From the NCBI RefSeq assembly GCF_900199435.1, contig NZ_OAML01000002.1, positions 434,001 to 498,000 on the forward strand: 64,000 nucleotides of DNA. The letters are read 5' to 3'. Numbering within the stretch: position 1 is the stretch's first letter; each line of letters starts with the position of its first letter. Made by a program: the position numbers and the translations under genes. The notes beneath the pieces were generated by a model. It was not told the origin of the DNA. It saw nothing but the letters and a program-made list of their open reading frames with translations, and made no database searches. Origin of the DNA: Pygmaiobacter massiliensis (GTDB lineage: Bacteria > Bacillota > Clostridia > Oscillospirales > Ruminococcaceae). Below, piece by piece: positions 17,370 through 28,700 of this stretch.

Positions 17370-18623
17370 ATGGATAGTTTGCAATTTTTATTAGGCCTCG
17401 CGCTTATTCTTTTTTCCACCAAAGCGCTGGGGCTTTTGACGCGCAAATTTAAAATGCCGCAGGTAGTTGGCGCGCTGCTGGCCGGGCTGTTGCTTGGCCC
17501 TGCGGTTTTCAATGTAATGGGTTCTACTGATTTTATCGAGCAGGTGGCGGAAATCGGCGTTATCGTGCTGATGTTCGGTGCCGGTGTAGAAACTGACCTG
17601 CAAGATTTGAAAAAGTCGGGCGGGCCCGCTTTTATCATCGCCATGATGGGTGTGATTGTGCCGGTGGTCGGCGGTTTTGCAGTCGCTTCCATCTTTTATC
17701 CGGCGGCTGGACCTGACCAGCACTTGATTTTGCTGCAAAATATTTTTATCGGCGTTATTCTTTCTGCTACCAGTGTTTCGATTACGGTAGAAACACTTAA
17801 AGAATTGGGCAAGCTTACAACCAAATCCGGCAATGCTATTTTAGGCGCAGCGATTATCGACGACATTATCGGCATTGTGGCTCTCACACTGATTACCAGC
17901 ATGGCCGATACCTCAATTCGCATCAGCACTATCGTGTTTCAGCTTGTCGGCTTCTTCGCCTTTTCGGGCATTGCCGGTTACCTATTCTTCCGATTTTATA
18001 AAAAATGGACCGACTCCTACGGCTCTGACCTGCGCAGATTCATCATTATCGCATTTACTTTTTGCCTTGTAATGAGCTATTGCGCGGACCGCTTTTTCGG
18101 TGTCGCTGATATTACCGGTGCCTATATCGCCGGGCTTATCATCTCTTGCACCAACGTAAAAGAATACGTGGCCAAGCGTTTTGACACTTTGTCTTATATG
18201 ATGTTTTCCCCTGTATTCTTCGCTTCGATTGGGTTAAAGGTGACCGTGCCCAACTTCTCCACCTCGATGCTAATGTTCACGATTGCGCTTGTTCTGGTTG
18301 CGGTTCTTTCCAAGGTAGTCGGCTGCGGTATTGGTGCCAAGCTTTGCCGCTACGATAACCACGATGCACTTTGCATTGGCTGCGGCATGATTTCGCGCGG
18401 TGAGGTGGCTTTAATTGTCGCCAACAAAGGCGCTTCTGTTGGCTTAATGAGTCCAGAGCTGTTTGCCCCGGTCGTGCTCATCGTGATGTTCACATCGATT
18501 ATCTCACCGATTTTGCTCAAAATTGCCTATGCACACCACACCCCCTCGCCGGGCGATGCCTTCCAAGAGGATGCTATCACCCGCAGTGTAAATCATCAAC
18601 TAGAGCTAAACCAGGGAATGTAG
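17370..18623 (+). CDS. CPA2-type cation:proton antiporter
   Basis: A 417-residue membrane protein with about 12 membrane segments of the Na+(K+)/H+ exchanger family. Family features include KMPQVVGALLAGLLLGP in the first helices and the paired aspartates in AILGAAIIDDIIGIVAL, typical of electrogenic NapA-like members. It lacks the C-terminal TrkA-N domain of KefB/KefC. It exchanges Na+ or K+ for H+ across the cell membrane. GGAATGAAGG precedes the ATG. It is a single-gene unit ended by a perfect palindromic terminator. Confidence 0.9.
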   Translation: MDSLQFLLGLALILFSTKALGLLTRKFKMPQVVGALLAGLLLGPAVFNVMGSTDFIEQVAEIGVIVLMFGAGVETDLQDLKKSGGPAFIIAMMGVIVPVVGGFAVASIFYPAAGPDQHLILLQNIFIGVILSATSVSITVETLKELGKLTTKSGNAILGAAIIDDIIGIVALTLITSMADTSIRISTIVFQLVGFFAFSGIAGYLFFRFYKKWTDSYGSDLRRFIIIAFTFCLVMSYCADRFFGVADITGAYIAGLIISCTNVKEYVAKRFDTLSYMMFSPVFFASIGLKVTVPNFSTSMLMFTIALVLVAVLSKVVGCGIGAKLCRYDNHDALCIGCGMISRGEVALIVANKGASVGLMSPELFAPVVLIVMFTSIISPILLKIAYAHHTPSPGDAFQEDAITRSVNHQLELNQGM

Positions 18624-18640
18624 CCTATTTTACAGGCAAT

Positions 18641-18680
18641 AAAAAAGAACGCAGCCAGCTGGCTGCGTTCTTTTTTATTT
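18641..18680. terminator. Bidirectional terminator, perfect 36-nt palindrome
   Basis: AAAAAAGAACGCAGCCAG meets its exact complement with no unpaired loop; T runs on both strands serve the convergent antiporter and VOC genes. Confidence 0.9.
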
Positions 18681-18696
18681 TCTTAATACTGCCGGA

Positions 18697-19128
18697 TTAC
18701 ATAATCAGCATGCCCTGTGCATCGAATTCAAAATTCGGTCCCCACACTACCTCCCAATAATAGCCGTCGAGGTCAGCAAAATAGCCGTGATAGCCACCCC
18801 AAAACGCATCCTGAGGTTCTTTGACAATCCGCGCACCGGCTTTACGGGCAAGTTCTATTACCTGCCGCACTTCTTCTTTGGTTTGGGCATTGTAGGCAAG
18901 TGTAATGCCAGCGAACCCCTCTGCCAACGGCGGCGGAGCCTCTTGGCTAATATCGAGTGCGAGCAGATCGCGCGGATATAGTTCCAGTTTTGTACCCGGT
19001 GTGCTGAAAAAGATTACTTCTGGTGCGTCTGCTGTTTCTTCGGTCAAAAAGTCCAAGCCGTCACGGTAAAATCGCACAGCGCGCGCCATATCCCGCACGC
19101 CCAGGCAAATAACGTTCATTCTGTTCAC
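18697..19128 (-). CDS. VOC-family (glyoxalase/dioxygenase-like) protein
   Basis: A cytosolic protein of about 143 residues with the paired beta-alpha-beta-beta-beta modules of the vicinal oxygen chelate fold: ICLGVRDMARAVRFYRDGLDF at the start and GYHGYFADLDGYYWEVVWGP near the end. A metal-ligand Glu is in KLELYP and another in YWEVVW. The reaction is unknown (lyase, dioxygenase or resistance protein are all possible). I start at GTG 19128, 8 bases after AGGGA; ATG 19119 is the alternative, and the longer frame to 19233 adds non-family sequence. Confidence 0.8.
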   Translation of the reverse strand: MNRMNVICLGVRDMARAVRFYRDGLDFLTEETADAPEVIFFSTPGTKLELYPRDLLALDISQEAPPPLAEGFAGITLAYNAQTKEEVRQVIELARKAGARIVKEPQDAFWGGYHGYFADLDGYYWEVVWGPNFEFDAQGMLIM

Positions 19129-19301
19129 TTGCTGTTCCCTCTTTTCTTTTTCTAGCGACTCTGCTTGCTTACTGTGCGCCTGCACAGCGGCGTGCGGCTT
19201 TGCAGTTCCTGCCGCATATATCCGGGGTATCACAAAACAGCTCGGGCAACCAGAATAGTAAATACCCTATCACAACCTATATCGCCCTGTTTTAAATGCG
19301 T

Positions 19302-20081
19302 TTATGCCAGCTTGTCGGTGCATTTCGCATGCACCACAAAACGCTCTCTGGTTTGCGAAGTGCCAGAAACACAGGTGGATAGTGTAATCACATAATCGTC
19401 CTCATCTACAGATACACCTGTATCATATAAAGACCGCTCTTTCATTTCCGTAAGAAACTTTTCATACTCCGGCCCTTTGCGAAATCCGATGCTGTAAACA
19501 GCCGGATCTTCCACTTCGACAGCCTCTATCGAGAAAATCTCGTACTTCCAGCTGCCATTTGGGGTGTAGAGCATAAAACTGCCGCCGTTTTCCTCGTAAA
19601 ACGTTTTGTCTTTAAATTTTGTCAGCCCACCAAACATCGAGCCATCTTTGACATTGTGACCGTAAACAATAGTGTGTAAATCTCCAAATGTTTCGCTGTT
19701 TTGTGCTTCCATAAAAATAGCGCCCGCTGGCCGGTAAGCGCCTGTATATGAGTGATTTAAATAAAAGCTGTCATCCGCTCCCCGAACAACCGGATAATTC
19801 AGCACCGGAAGGGCTGGCATCTCTATCCAGCCAACAACATCTTTATTTTCTGCGCGCAGCTGTTCCCAGTCTACCGAACGCAGGGGCGTTTGCCCCGCTT
19901 GCAGCTCCTGTTTGGTATAAGCAGCGGCCAAACCCGCGTATTCTTGGCGTGCTTGCTGGTACTGCAAAAAAATACGTCCCAAAAGCACTGCCGGCACCGC
20001 AATCAGCAGAACAGCAAGCACCCAAATAAGCAAGTTTTTATTTTTTCGTTTCTTTCGTTCGGTCACCAGCAAATCCCCCAT
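19302..20081 (-). CDS. srtB: Class B sortase
   Basis: A membrane-anchored transpeptidase of 259 residues. One N-terminal membrane helix (about residues 17-38) is followed by the sortase barrel with His in VYGHN, Cys in LSTC and Arg in RERFVV, the complete triad. The extra N-terminal helix and strand order fit class B. It is the last gene of the fibre operon, just after a protein ending in a QTGD sorting signal, which is its most likely substrate. The ATG has only a weak binding site; GTG 20066 behind GGGGG is a possible alternative start. Confidence 0.9.
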   Translation of the reverse strand: MGDLLVTERKKRKNKNLLIWVLAVLLIAVPAVLLGRIFLQYQQARQEYAGLAAAYTKQELQAGQTPLRSVDWEQLRAENKDVVGWIEMPALPVLNYPVVRGADDSFYLNHSYTGAYRPAGAIFMEAQNSETFGDLHTIVYGHNVKDGSMFGGLTKFKDKTFYEENGGSFMLYTPNGSWKYEIFSIEAVEVEDPAVYSIGFRKGPEYEKFLTEMKERSLYDTGVSVDEDDYVITLSTCVSGTSQTRERFVVHAKCTDKLA

Positions 20082-20105
20082 CTTTTGTTTCTTCGTCCGT
20101 TATAA

Positions 20106-20147
20106 CAGCAAAGCCGGCTGCTATTATAACAGTCGGCTTTATGCTGA
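20106..20147 (-). other. Intercistronic hairpin between anchored protein gene and srtB
   Basis: Arms AAAGCCGGCTG / CAGTCGGCTTT (one G-U pair) extend further by AGCA/TGCT with a small bulge. No T tract follows on the minus strand, so it is probably a processing or stability element that sets srtB level rather than a terminator. Confidence 0.4.
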
Positions 20148-20160
20148 TTAAAATAAGACC

Positions 20161-20916
20161 TTACTGGTTTTGAGCATTCTGTTTTTTCCGTCGCAGCAGC
20201 AAAACCACGAGCAGAATCACACCTGCCAGCATCACCGCAGAAAGCAGCAGAATCGGCGCATTGTCACCGGTCTGTACATTTCTCACGACGGTGCGAATCA
20301 CCGTTTCAATCTTTGTTTCTGTTTTTTCTACGGTTACTACTACATTTTCTACATCCGCAACCCGAAACGCAAACTGAATCTGGCCCAGCTGGCTCTGGTA
20401 GTCGTTGCTGGTTGCGGTGCCATCAATGGCGATGGAAAAATTGACTGTCGCTTTTTTGCCCGGCTCTAAGCGTGCAACGTTCATCCAGTTGCCTGCCGAA
20501 GAAGCGGTGAGCGTATCAAGGTCGCTGTTCAGCTCATACATGCCCTTGCTGCCGGTGCCGCCAACCTTGTTGCCTGCGGCATCTTTGCCATAAATGTAAG
20601 AGGTGCCGGCGTCGGTGGCCACTTTAAGCCCAATGGTATAAACCGTACCGGAAGCAGCGTTGTCTTCCAGTGCTTTCAGTACCCGCATATCCATGTAGAA
20701 ATCAGCAGGCTTATCCGAATCATTGGTCAACACGATATCCTGACTGCGGCTGGTGCCGGGGAGCAAATCAGAAAAGCTGATATCCCCGTTTTTCACCTGC
20801 AGCTCTTTACCGGTGTACGAAACGTTAGAAGTCGCATCAGCAGCAAAAGCGCTGATGGCAAAGCACACGGTCAGCAGCAGCGTAACAGCCAGAGAAGAAA
20901 TTCGCTTGTTTAACAT
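20161..20916 (-). CDS. Sortase-anchored secreted protein (QTGD motif)
   Basis: A 251-residue surface protein. The signal peptide ends at AFA-AD (about residue 25). A beta-sandwich follows with a TasA/camelysin-like 'SDLLPGTSRSQDIVLTND' start. A Val/Thr-rich stalk (residues 185-215) leads to NVQTGDN, a membrane helix and the tail RRKKQ. NVQTGD resembles the NPQTG/NPQTN class of signals used by class B sortases, and srtB is the next gene. It is probably the cell-wall base or a minor subunit of the fibre made by this operon. Confidence 0.8.
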   Translation of the reverse strand: MLNKRISSLAVTLLLTVCFAISAFAADATSNVSYTGKELQVKNGDISFSDLLPGTSRSQDIVLTNDSDKPADFYMDMRVLKALEDNAASGTVYTIGLKVATDAGTSYIYGKDAAGNKVGGTGSKGMYELNSDLDTLTASSAGNWMNVARLEPGKKATVNFSIAIDGTATSNDYQSQLGQIQFAFRVADVENVVVTVEKTETKIETVIRTVVRNVQTGDNAPILLLSAVMLAGVILLVVLLLRRKKQNAQNQ

Positions 20917-20934
20917 TTTGTGCCTTCCTTTCTC

Positions 20935-21558
20935 TTACTGTGCCACAGCAGTAATGCTGCCGTTTGCATCCAGCGTTGCTTCAGTACCCCAAGCGCCGAG
21001 AATTGCTTTCGCATTCAGCTCGTTATTGTCTTTCTGGTACTGCACGGCCTCTGCGGTAACGTCAAGACCCACACGGCATTTTTCGTATCCGCTCAGCTTG
21101 GTATCCAGTGTCAGGCTTTTCAAAAAGACATCGGTGCTTTCTCCCGCGGCGAGAGGATGTTTGTACACCAGCACTGTCTGTTCTGAGGTCTGGCGAAGAA
21201 CCAGCCAATCTTCCTGATTAGCAAAGTTCATGGCGATTTTACCGACGTCTTTATCAAAGACTTTTTCGCCATTCATATCTTTCCAATACTTGGTGACAGT
21301 AACCCGAACATACTCAGTGATATTGGTATTGGTCGCCGGGTTTTTCACTGCATAGTTGCTGGCAATCACATCGCCTGGCTTTACTTGGGTATCATCTGCT
21401 TTCGCCTGCGAGGTAAGCTCTACTTGCAGCGTGGGGGTTTGCAGGTTTGCGTAAATATTACGGTTGGTCGCAGCGGTTTTTGCCGCCAGGGTTCCACCCA
21501 CAAGAGCAACCGCGAGAATCGAGAGTATCATACCGGTCAACAACAGTTTCTTTTTCAC
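20935..21558 (-). CDS. TasA/CalY-like protein with SipW-type signal peptide
   Basis: A 207-residue secreted protein. Its N-terminus (KKKLLLTGMIL...LVGGTLAAKTAAT) is the SipW-dependent type of signal peptide, where cleavage follows TLA/TFA. The mature part is an Ig-like beta-sandwich with LTSQAKADDTQVKPGDVI and alternating polar strands, as in camelysin and TasA. No anchor is present. It starts with GTG behind AAGGAG. It follows sipW directly, so it is the likely substrate and a candidate fibre subunit. Confidence 0.8.
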   Translation of the reverse strand: MKKKLLLTGMILSILAVALVGGTLAAKTAATNRNIYANLQTPTLQVELTSQAKADDTQVKPGDVIASNYAVKNPATNTNITEYVRVTVTKYWKDMNGEKVFDKDVGKIAMNFANQEDWLVLRQTSEQTVLVYKHPLAAGESTDVFLKSLTLDTKLSGYEKCRVGLDVTAEAVQYQKDNNELNAKAILGAWGTEATLDANGSITAVAQ

Positions 21559-21604
21559 TTTGCGGTCTCCTTCTTTCTATAAAATCAAGAAATTGGTTCA
21601 AAGC

Positions 21605-22105
21605 TTACTCGTGCTTTTTGCCGGATTTTTTATCGCAAGCAGCGATTTCCGGCAAGAAGATGGAGAGGATCAAAACAATCAGCACGCCAACTGCAGCTAA
21701 AATACCCGGGCGGGTTTTCAGCGCTTCACACACAGTTCCCAGTGCAGGCAGATGAAATTCCACTCTGCCGATTACTTGAGACGGGGTTACCGGCGCCATG
21801 TCCGTCACATTATTTGCATCGCCCTTGGTAGTAAAGTTGCCGCCATCATCAATGGCAGCGATGCGGTGAGTTACCACCGCGCCGCTTTCCATTTGAAAAG
21901 TGATGATATCGCCGACGGCCAGCTGCTGGCCCTGCACCTTTTCGGTGTAGACCAAGCTGCCGGCGCCAATGGCGGGTTGCATACTGCCAGTAAGCACTGC
22001 ATAGGTTTCAAGCCCCGCAACACGCGGCAGCAGCAGTGCCCCTGCAAACAGCAGTAAGGTTGCCACTGCCATCCATGTTACGATGTTTAGAATTTTACGG
22101 CCCAA
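21605..22105 (-). CDS. sipW: SipW-like signal peptidase I
   Basis: A 166-residue ER/archaeal-type signal peptidase. Ser in VLTGSMQPAI and His in VVTHRI form the Ser-His pair that marks the SipW branch (instead of the usual Ser-Lys). An N-terminal and a C-terminal membrane helix bracket the catalytic part. TTG start behind GGAG. It is flanked on both sides by genes for proteins with SipW-type signal peptides, which it should process during secretion, as SipW does for TasA in Bacillus. Confidence 0.9.
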   Translation of the reverse strand: MGRKILNIVTWMAVATLLLFAGALLLPRVAGLETYAVLTGSMQPAIGAGSLVYTEKVQGQQLAVGDIITFQMESGAVVTHRIAAIDDGGNFTTKGDANNVTDMAPVTPSQVIGRVEFHLPALGTVCEALKTRPGILAAVGVLIVLILSIFLPEIAACDKKSGKKHE

Positions 22106-22162
22106 AGTTTTGCTCCTTTTTTCTGCCTCAATCCAAGGTTTTTATTGGTCATCATGAGGCAG

Positions 22163-22702
22163 TTAACTGTTGCTGTTACTGCTGCTTGCACTCAAAAAGC
22201 CTGCTTCATACAAATCCCATATCTCAGCGGGGTCTGTGTAGACTTTGCCCTGATAGGTAAGCTCTGACTGGACAGCCTCTTGATAAAGACTGATTTGCAG
22301 GTGTGCAAGATCTGCCGCAGTGTAACCATCACCAAGCGCCACGGTGTCAAACAAAGGCTTGGTGCTCTCGCCCGGTGCGACGGGGGTATTATAATAATAC
22401 CATTCCTGGCCGTCGTAAGTCCAACCATTTGCCGGTGCGTTTACAGTAACCAGGCCATCCTGCAATACGCTGTAACGCATACGCACATAGCAGGCACTTT
22501 TGCCGGTGTTCTGTACCGAAGGCTTTTTCACGGCATAGCCGTCTTTTTCTTCAGTGATGGTAGTGGTGATGCCGCCCACAGGGTAGTTGCCCCCCTGTGC
22601 GGCCGCATCTGTGAAGTAAGAAAATGTGGTGCCCACGAGGCTGACACTCAACAGTGCAACAAGGAGAGCGCCAACAAAGGTTACTTTGAGATTCTTTTTC
22701 AT
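22163..22702 (-). CDS. Second TasA-like protein with SipW-type signal peptide
   Basis: A 179-residue secreted protein. The N-terminus has the canonical GTTFSYFTDAAA cleavage region of SipW substrates. The mature part has a short beta-sandwich with VQNTGKSACYVRMRYS, typical of camelysin-like proteins, and an acidic/Tyr-rich middle. It ends in a Ser/Asn run without anchor. AAGGAGG precedes its ATG, 18 bases after the stop of the giant adhesin gene. It is distinct in sequence from the other TasA-like protein, so the fibre may have a major and a minor subunit. Confidence 0.8.
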   Translation of the reverse strand: MKKNLKVTFVGALLVALLSVSLVGTTFSYFTDAAAQGGNYPVGGITTTITEEKDGYAVKKPSVQNTGKSACYVRMRYSVLQDGLVTVNAPANGWTYDGQEWYYYNTPVAPGESTKPLFDTVALGDGYTAADLAHLQISLYQEAVQSELTYQGKVYTDPAEIWDLYEAGFLSASSSNSNS

Positions 22703-22720
22703 AATTGACTGCCTCCTTCT

Positions 22721-25700
22721 TTATTCTGCTATGCCCGCGGGGGAACCGTTCGGCCCTGTACCTGCCGGGGGTTCTCCGCCGTCGTCATCGTCGTCGTCAC
22801 CTGCCACCTTGCCGGTACGGTTATCGTTTACAAGTACAACGTCGCGGCTTGCAAACGGGTCGGTGACCACTTGATCTGTGATGATTTCTTCGGTGCCGCC
22901 GTGGATTACGATAACACCGTCGGTGCCGCCCAGCTCGCTGACTTTGGTGGGTACATATTCTCCTGTGGTCGGGTCGTAGACGTTGACCACTGCCGAAGCG
23001 TAGGAGAAGTACTCCTCATTGGTAAGCCGGTTTGTAAAGCTTGCAAGCACGGTTGCTCCGCTTTCCTGTGCAGCGCTCTGCACAAGCACGGTAACAGCGT
23101 CGCCATTGATGCTTTCATAGCGCAAATCTTTGCGTTCGGTTACGGTGTATTCGCCTACCGGCACACCGCGCAGTGTAATGCGTGCAACATAGGTGTCGCC
23201 TTCCACGCTGCTGTTTTCATCAATCTGGAGCATAATGCCCTTGTAGGCAAGATTTTCCTGGCTGGTGCTTGCTACGTCAAAGGTAAAGATGGCCTCGCCC
23301 AGTGCCGGGTTATACTCTGCAACGGGCAGACGCTTTTCAAGTGTGAGATTGCCAAGTTGGATGGTATTGCGCACGGTGATAGGCAGCTGGGTCAGCGTCC
23401 CCTCTGTTGTGCTTGCCACGGCGTGAACCTCGGTCTCGTAATATTCAACCGCATCTTCCACCACGGTGTAGGTGATGGGGGTATGTGCAGTATCATACTT
23501 CGGATAGCCTTTAAAGAGTGCCTGCCAATGGCTGGTTGCTGTAACCTTCGCTGTTGCGACCGGGTTTTGGGTGTCGCCGTTGGCCACAAGGTTGTAGGTA
23601 ATGCTCTGGGGACGGAGCCGGTCGGCATTGTTGTTGTCGACCCACTCTTTGGTGACGCCGATGTCAACGGTTTCATAGCGGTTGGTGAACACAATCTTCG
23701 CATCTGCATCCGCAGCGTTTTTCACGCTCCAGTTCGTCTGCAATTTGCCGTTTCCAGCCTCATCCGAAATAGTCACCACTACGGTGAATTCCGTATTGTC
23801 GTAAGTCAGTGTACCGTCAGCACCACGCACCTCGGTCACTTTGTACTCGTAAGAGGCGGTACGTCCGTCTGCATCTCCGATATCGCTTTCGGTGAAGCAA
23901 ATCGGTGCAAAAGCAAATTTGCCATCAGCACCGTTCTGCGCCACAATCTCGGTCAGTGCGTTGCCGTTTTTATCTTTCAGCGGTGCACCATTCAGCGGCT
24001 GCAGTTTAAAGCTGAACTCGTTTGCTTCCATCTTGCGGTTTGCAACGTTTTCCAGCAACTTGCTGCCGTTGACGGTTACTGTGCCGGTTGCGGCATAGGT
24101 GTTTGCAATCGGTGCCGCTTCTCCGTTTTCGATGAGCTGATTGTTTGCATCGTAGTAGGCCGCAGTAATATTCAGGCCGCCGTTGCCGACATCCTCTACT
24201 TTAACCTCTACTTTGTAGGCATGCGCATCGTAGGTGTAACCGGCTGCGTTTTTCGCAGTCTCTTGAATGGTGTAGGTAAAGGTTTTGCCTATATCTGCTG
24301 TAGTGTAATTCAGCGCCTCAAAGACTACGTTGCCGGAAGCATCATTCTTCACAGTCTGCAATTTTGCTCCGCTTTCGTCAGAAAGGGTAAACTCAAACTG
24401 TTCTGCCGCCAAAGGACGACCAGACAAGGATTTGTGAGCTTTCAGCACTTTGGTGCCGGCCGCTTCGTACACGTTAGCAAAGACGATAGCGCTTGCCGGG
24501 CTGTTTTCGTTGCCGGTTATCGCTGTGTCTACCGCGAGAGAATTGTTCTGGGCATTGTAACGCACTGTGTGTGTTACGGTGAAAACGGTTTTGTCGTAGG
24601 TAATGCCGTTCAGCGCAGTTGTTTCTGCCCCCGAGGGAATCACCTCAGACACGTTATAAGTGAATGTTTTGCCTAGGTCTGCCTGCGTGTAGTTGATTAC
24701 ACCGAAATCGAAGGCTGCCGGCTGCTCTTTTGCTGCTGCCGGGTTGCCAACCGTCAGGCTTTTCAATGTTGCGGCTTTCGTCTGGCTTTGTGCATCTGCA
24801 CCAGCCAGAATAAACTGGAACTGGTTTGCCGTCATCGCTGCATTTGCAAGCGTTTTAACACCAGTGATGCTCTGCCCTACTTCTGCTGCATAAACGTTTT
24901 CAAATGCCGCAGTTTTGTCTGCTTTCGGAGTGAGCGCGTAGATGTTTTCGCTGCCTGCTTGGGTTGCGCCGTTCACGGTGAGTGCAAGGCGGTCATTTGC
25001 AGCGTCGTAGCCCACGGCCACAGTCACGTCATAGCTCGTCGGGTCAATCGCTACACCTGCTACATTATTATCTTTCTCGGTAATGCGATAGATGTAAGTG
25101 TGGCCGATGTCTGCCTGCGTGAAATTAAGACCGGTGAAGGTAAAGTTGCTGCCGCTGTTGTTTACAACCAGTTTGCCGGCAGTTGCACCATTCAGCGGAG
25201 CGTTGTCGAGTGCTTCTATCTGGAAGCTAAACTCGCCATCGCGCAGCGTACGGTCATTGATGGCCTTGGTGCCGGTAAGCTGCATCGAAATGTTTGCCGC
25301 ATATTTGTTGTCAAAAGTTGCGGTGTGACCAGTTGCCGGTGCAACAGTGTAGGCACCGTTATTGCTTACCGAAGCCGCAGCGCCGCTGCCGGTTTGTACG
25401 CTAAACGCCAAGGTTCCGTTGCTGCTTGCGCTGTCTGCCACGGTTACGTTAACCATGTATTGGGTGCTGTCTGTGGTTACGCCAGCTGCGTTGGTAGCAG
25501 CCTCTGTGAGCAGATAGGTATAGGTTTTGCCCATATCATCCTGCGTGTAGCGCAGCCCGTCAAACACAAACTCGCCGCCCTGGTTAGAAACCAGTTTTTC
25601 TGCGACTTTACTGCTGCCATTATACAGCGGTGCGCCGTTCTGTGCAGAAAGTTTAAAGCTAAACTCGCCATCACGAAGGTCGCGGGAGTTAATCGATTTG

Positions 25701-28700
25701 GTGCCTTTAATGGAGAGCGCACCGTTTGCGACATAGCTATTGACAAAGCTGGGTACATTTCCTGCAGTTAAGGCGTAAGCAATTTGTGCATTCAGCCCTT
25801 CCTGATTATTAATGGTAAAGCTCAATGCACCGTTGCCCGCATCTTTCACAGCAACCGTGAGGTGATAAGAGTTTGGAGCATAAATGATATTGCTGTCAGC
25901 GCCCTGCTGCTCTGTCACCAGATAAGTGTAACTTTTGCCGATGTCTGCCGCGGTAAAGCTACCGCTGTTCAAGGTGAAGGTTCCGTCAGTGTCAATCACC
26001 GCAGTTACAGGTGCAACATCTACCATCGGTACACCGGCTGCGTCAAGCTGCTGCATCTGCACCGTAAACTCGCCTGCCTTAATAGGCCGGTTAAAGCTCT
26101 TGGTGCCGGTGACTTTAAAGCTGCCGGTTGCTTTGTAGGTGTTGGTAAAGGTAGCAGTGCCAGCGGGGGTCAGCGCATAGTCGCCACCCTTAGCGGTCAG
26201 CGGCGCCTGCACATCTGCAATTTTCTCTACTGCAAAAGCGAGTTTGCCGTTGTTGCTGTCTGTTACTGTAACTGCAATTTTGTAAGCTGCGGTGTCATAG
26301 ATAATCGTGCTGTCTGTGCCCGTTTTTTCTGTAACTACATAATAATGCGTGCCCAGATTTTGCTCGGTATAGCTCAGCGGAATGCTGAAGCTGCCGTTTG
26401 CTGCTACATCTACGAGCTGGGCTTCACCAATCTTATTGGCAAAGGTGGCATCCATCTCTTGCAGCTGCACTTTAAACTCGCCGTTTGCCATGCCGTTGCG
26501 ATATTCCAGTGCTTTGGTGCCGGTCAACGCAATGCTGCCGGTTGCCGCGTATTTGTTTGCGAGAGTCGGTGCCGTGGTGCCATTGTCTGCTGTCAGTTTG
26601 CCTGCTGCATCGTAGTAGGTATTGGCCGTACTCAGCACACCATTGCCTTTATCCGTTACTTTGACAACTACTTTATACCAGCCATCATCATAGGTGTAGC
26701 CAGCATTTTGAGCACCCACCTGCTCGTGAATGTAATAAGTGTGTTCGCCGGCCTCGGTGTATTTGAGTGCTGCAAGGCCGGTAAAAGTGATATTGCCGGA
26801 ATTATTGCTCACCTGACCCAGAACGTTGGTTTTGGATGCATCATACAGCGCAAAGGTAAACTGGCCGTCTTTCAGCGTTCTGCCGGAAAGCGTCTTTTGT
26901 GCCTGAATGGTAGCACTGCCAGCTGCGGCATAGCTGTTGGCAAACACAATTGCATCTACCGGGTTCTCTGCTTTATCCAAAATCGTCTGGTCTACCACCA
27001 TTGCCTTGGTGGTAAGGTCGTACCGAATGCTGTGCAACACGGTATAAGCCGCGTCGCTGTAAGTGTAGCCGTTGCTGGTTGTGCCAGCTTTGTCTTCGGT
27101 AACGGTGTACACATAGGTGCGCCCGATGTCATCCTGATTATAAGTGATTGCATCAAAAGAGATCGCACCGTCTTTGGTGTTCTTTGCGGTACCCATTGCA
27201 ACTGCACTGTCCAGTTTATTTGTTTTGTCTGCATCCGCAGTGTTATACCATGCAGTCTTAGTCAACATAAAGGTAAACTGGTTCGCAGCAAGCTCGCGGC
27301 CTGCCAGCGTTTTGGTGCCAGTGATAGGCTGGCTTTGCACAGTGCCTGCATAGCTGTTATTAAATGCATCGCCTGTTGCCAGTGTATAGCCTTGCTGGCC
27401 TACCGGATTTCCGTTTACTTTAAAAGAAAGGGTGCCATCTTTGTTATCTGCAACCACGACGGTGAGATTATAAGTTTTGGCATCGTAAGTAATCGAGCTG
27501 TCACCGAGGTTCACCTCAGAGACCACAAAATAGTGGGTGCCTACGTTGGTTTCATCAAAAGAGATATTCTCCAGCGTAAACTTGCCGTCTGCACCAACAT
27601 TTGCAGAAATGGTTTTGCCGCCTGTAATGGGGGCAAATGCCTCAGTTGCTTCGGTCATCACTACCTGGAACTCGCCGCCACTGATGGGGCGATTGAGTTT
27701 TTTGGTGCCGGTGACCTTAAAGCTGCCAGCTGCTTTGTAAATGTTCGTAAAAGTTGCAGCATCTGCCGCATTCAGTGCATACACACCATTTGCAGCATTC
27801 AAAACAGTTTCGCCATTTTTGACGGTTAACGTCAAGGGGCCGTCGGTACTGTCTTGGCTTACCACAACGCTCACTGTATGCGCAGTGGTATCATAAACAA
27901 TACCGTTGGCGCTATTCTGCGGCACTTTTTCAGTGATGGTGTAAGTATAAGTTTTTCCGATGTCTGCTTCGGTATAGCGCAGGCCGGTAAAGGTAAAGTT
28001 ACCCTTCGCATCATTTTGAACCGTAATCTCGTTCACCTTATTGCCGTTCTGATAAAGGGGAGCATCATTGTTCGCTTTGATAGTGAAATAGAACTCGTCA
28101 CCAGCCAAGGTACGTCCCTCGAGCACTTTGTTGCCAAGCAAACTGATGTTCGCCTGGGGCATTACACGGTTATACAGCGTTTGGCTTGCGGTTTTGCTGT
28201 AAGTCATATAGAACACTTGCTGCCAAATACTGGTGTCCGAGAAGGTCAGCGTTTTGGTCTGTGTGTTATACTTGACAGTTTTTCCGGTATCGATTGCGAT
28301 GCCGTTTGCCGGAATCTCTCCAGTGCGCAGCGAAATCGTGTTGTTTTCGTCCATCTTGTTAAAAATGCCACCCGCAGATTTCACTTGGGCTTTGATCGCC
28401 GTTAAGGTAGCGTCGTCTGTAGATTGCGGAACAATGAGGACGAACTTATTTTTGTAAGTCGAACTTACACTGCCGGTAGCCGAAAACACAAAAGCGCTAT
28501 TGTCCGGCAGGGGGAATTCTTTGATATTGCAGTTGGGGATACGAATCGAGCTGGCAGTTTCAATACCAACCTGCACTTTACCAGAAGGCAGCGCAGTCCA
28601 GTTTTCGCCCGAACTCGGTGTTTCCTCTGCGTGGTACGAATATGCAGGGTTCAAGCTTTCCCAAGTGTGTGTAGTCTTGCTTGCATTCAGCGTAACTGTA

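Noticed and set aside
22703-22780. Frameshift that would give the giant adhesin a membrane anchor
   Set aside because: The space before the next gene is too short for a sorting signal in any frame.
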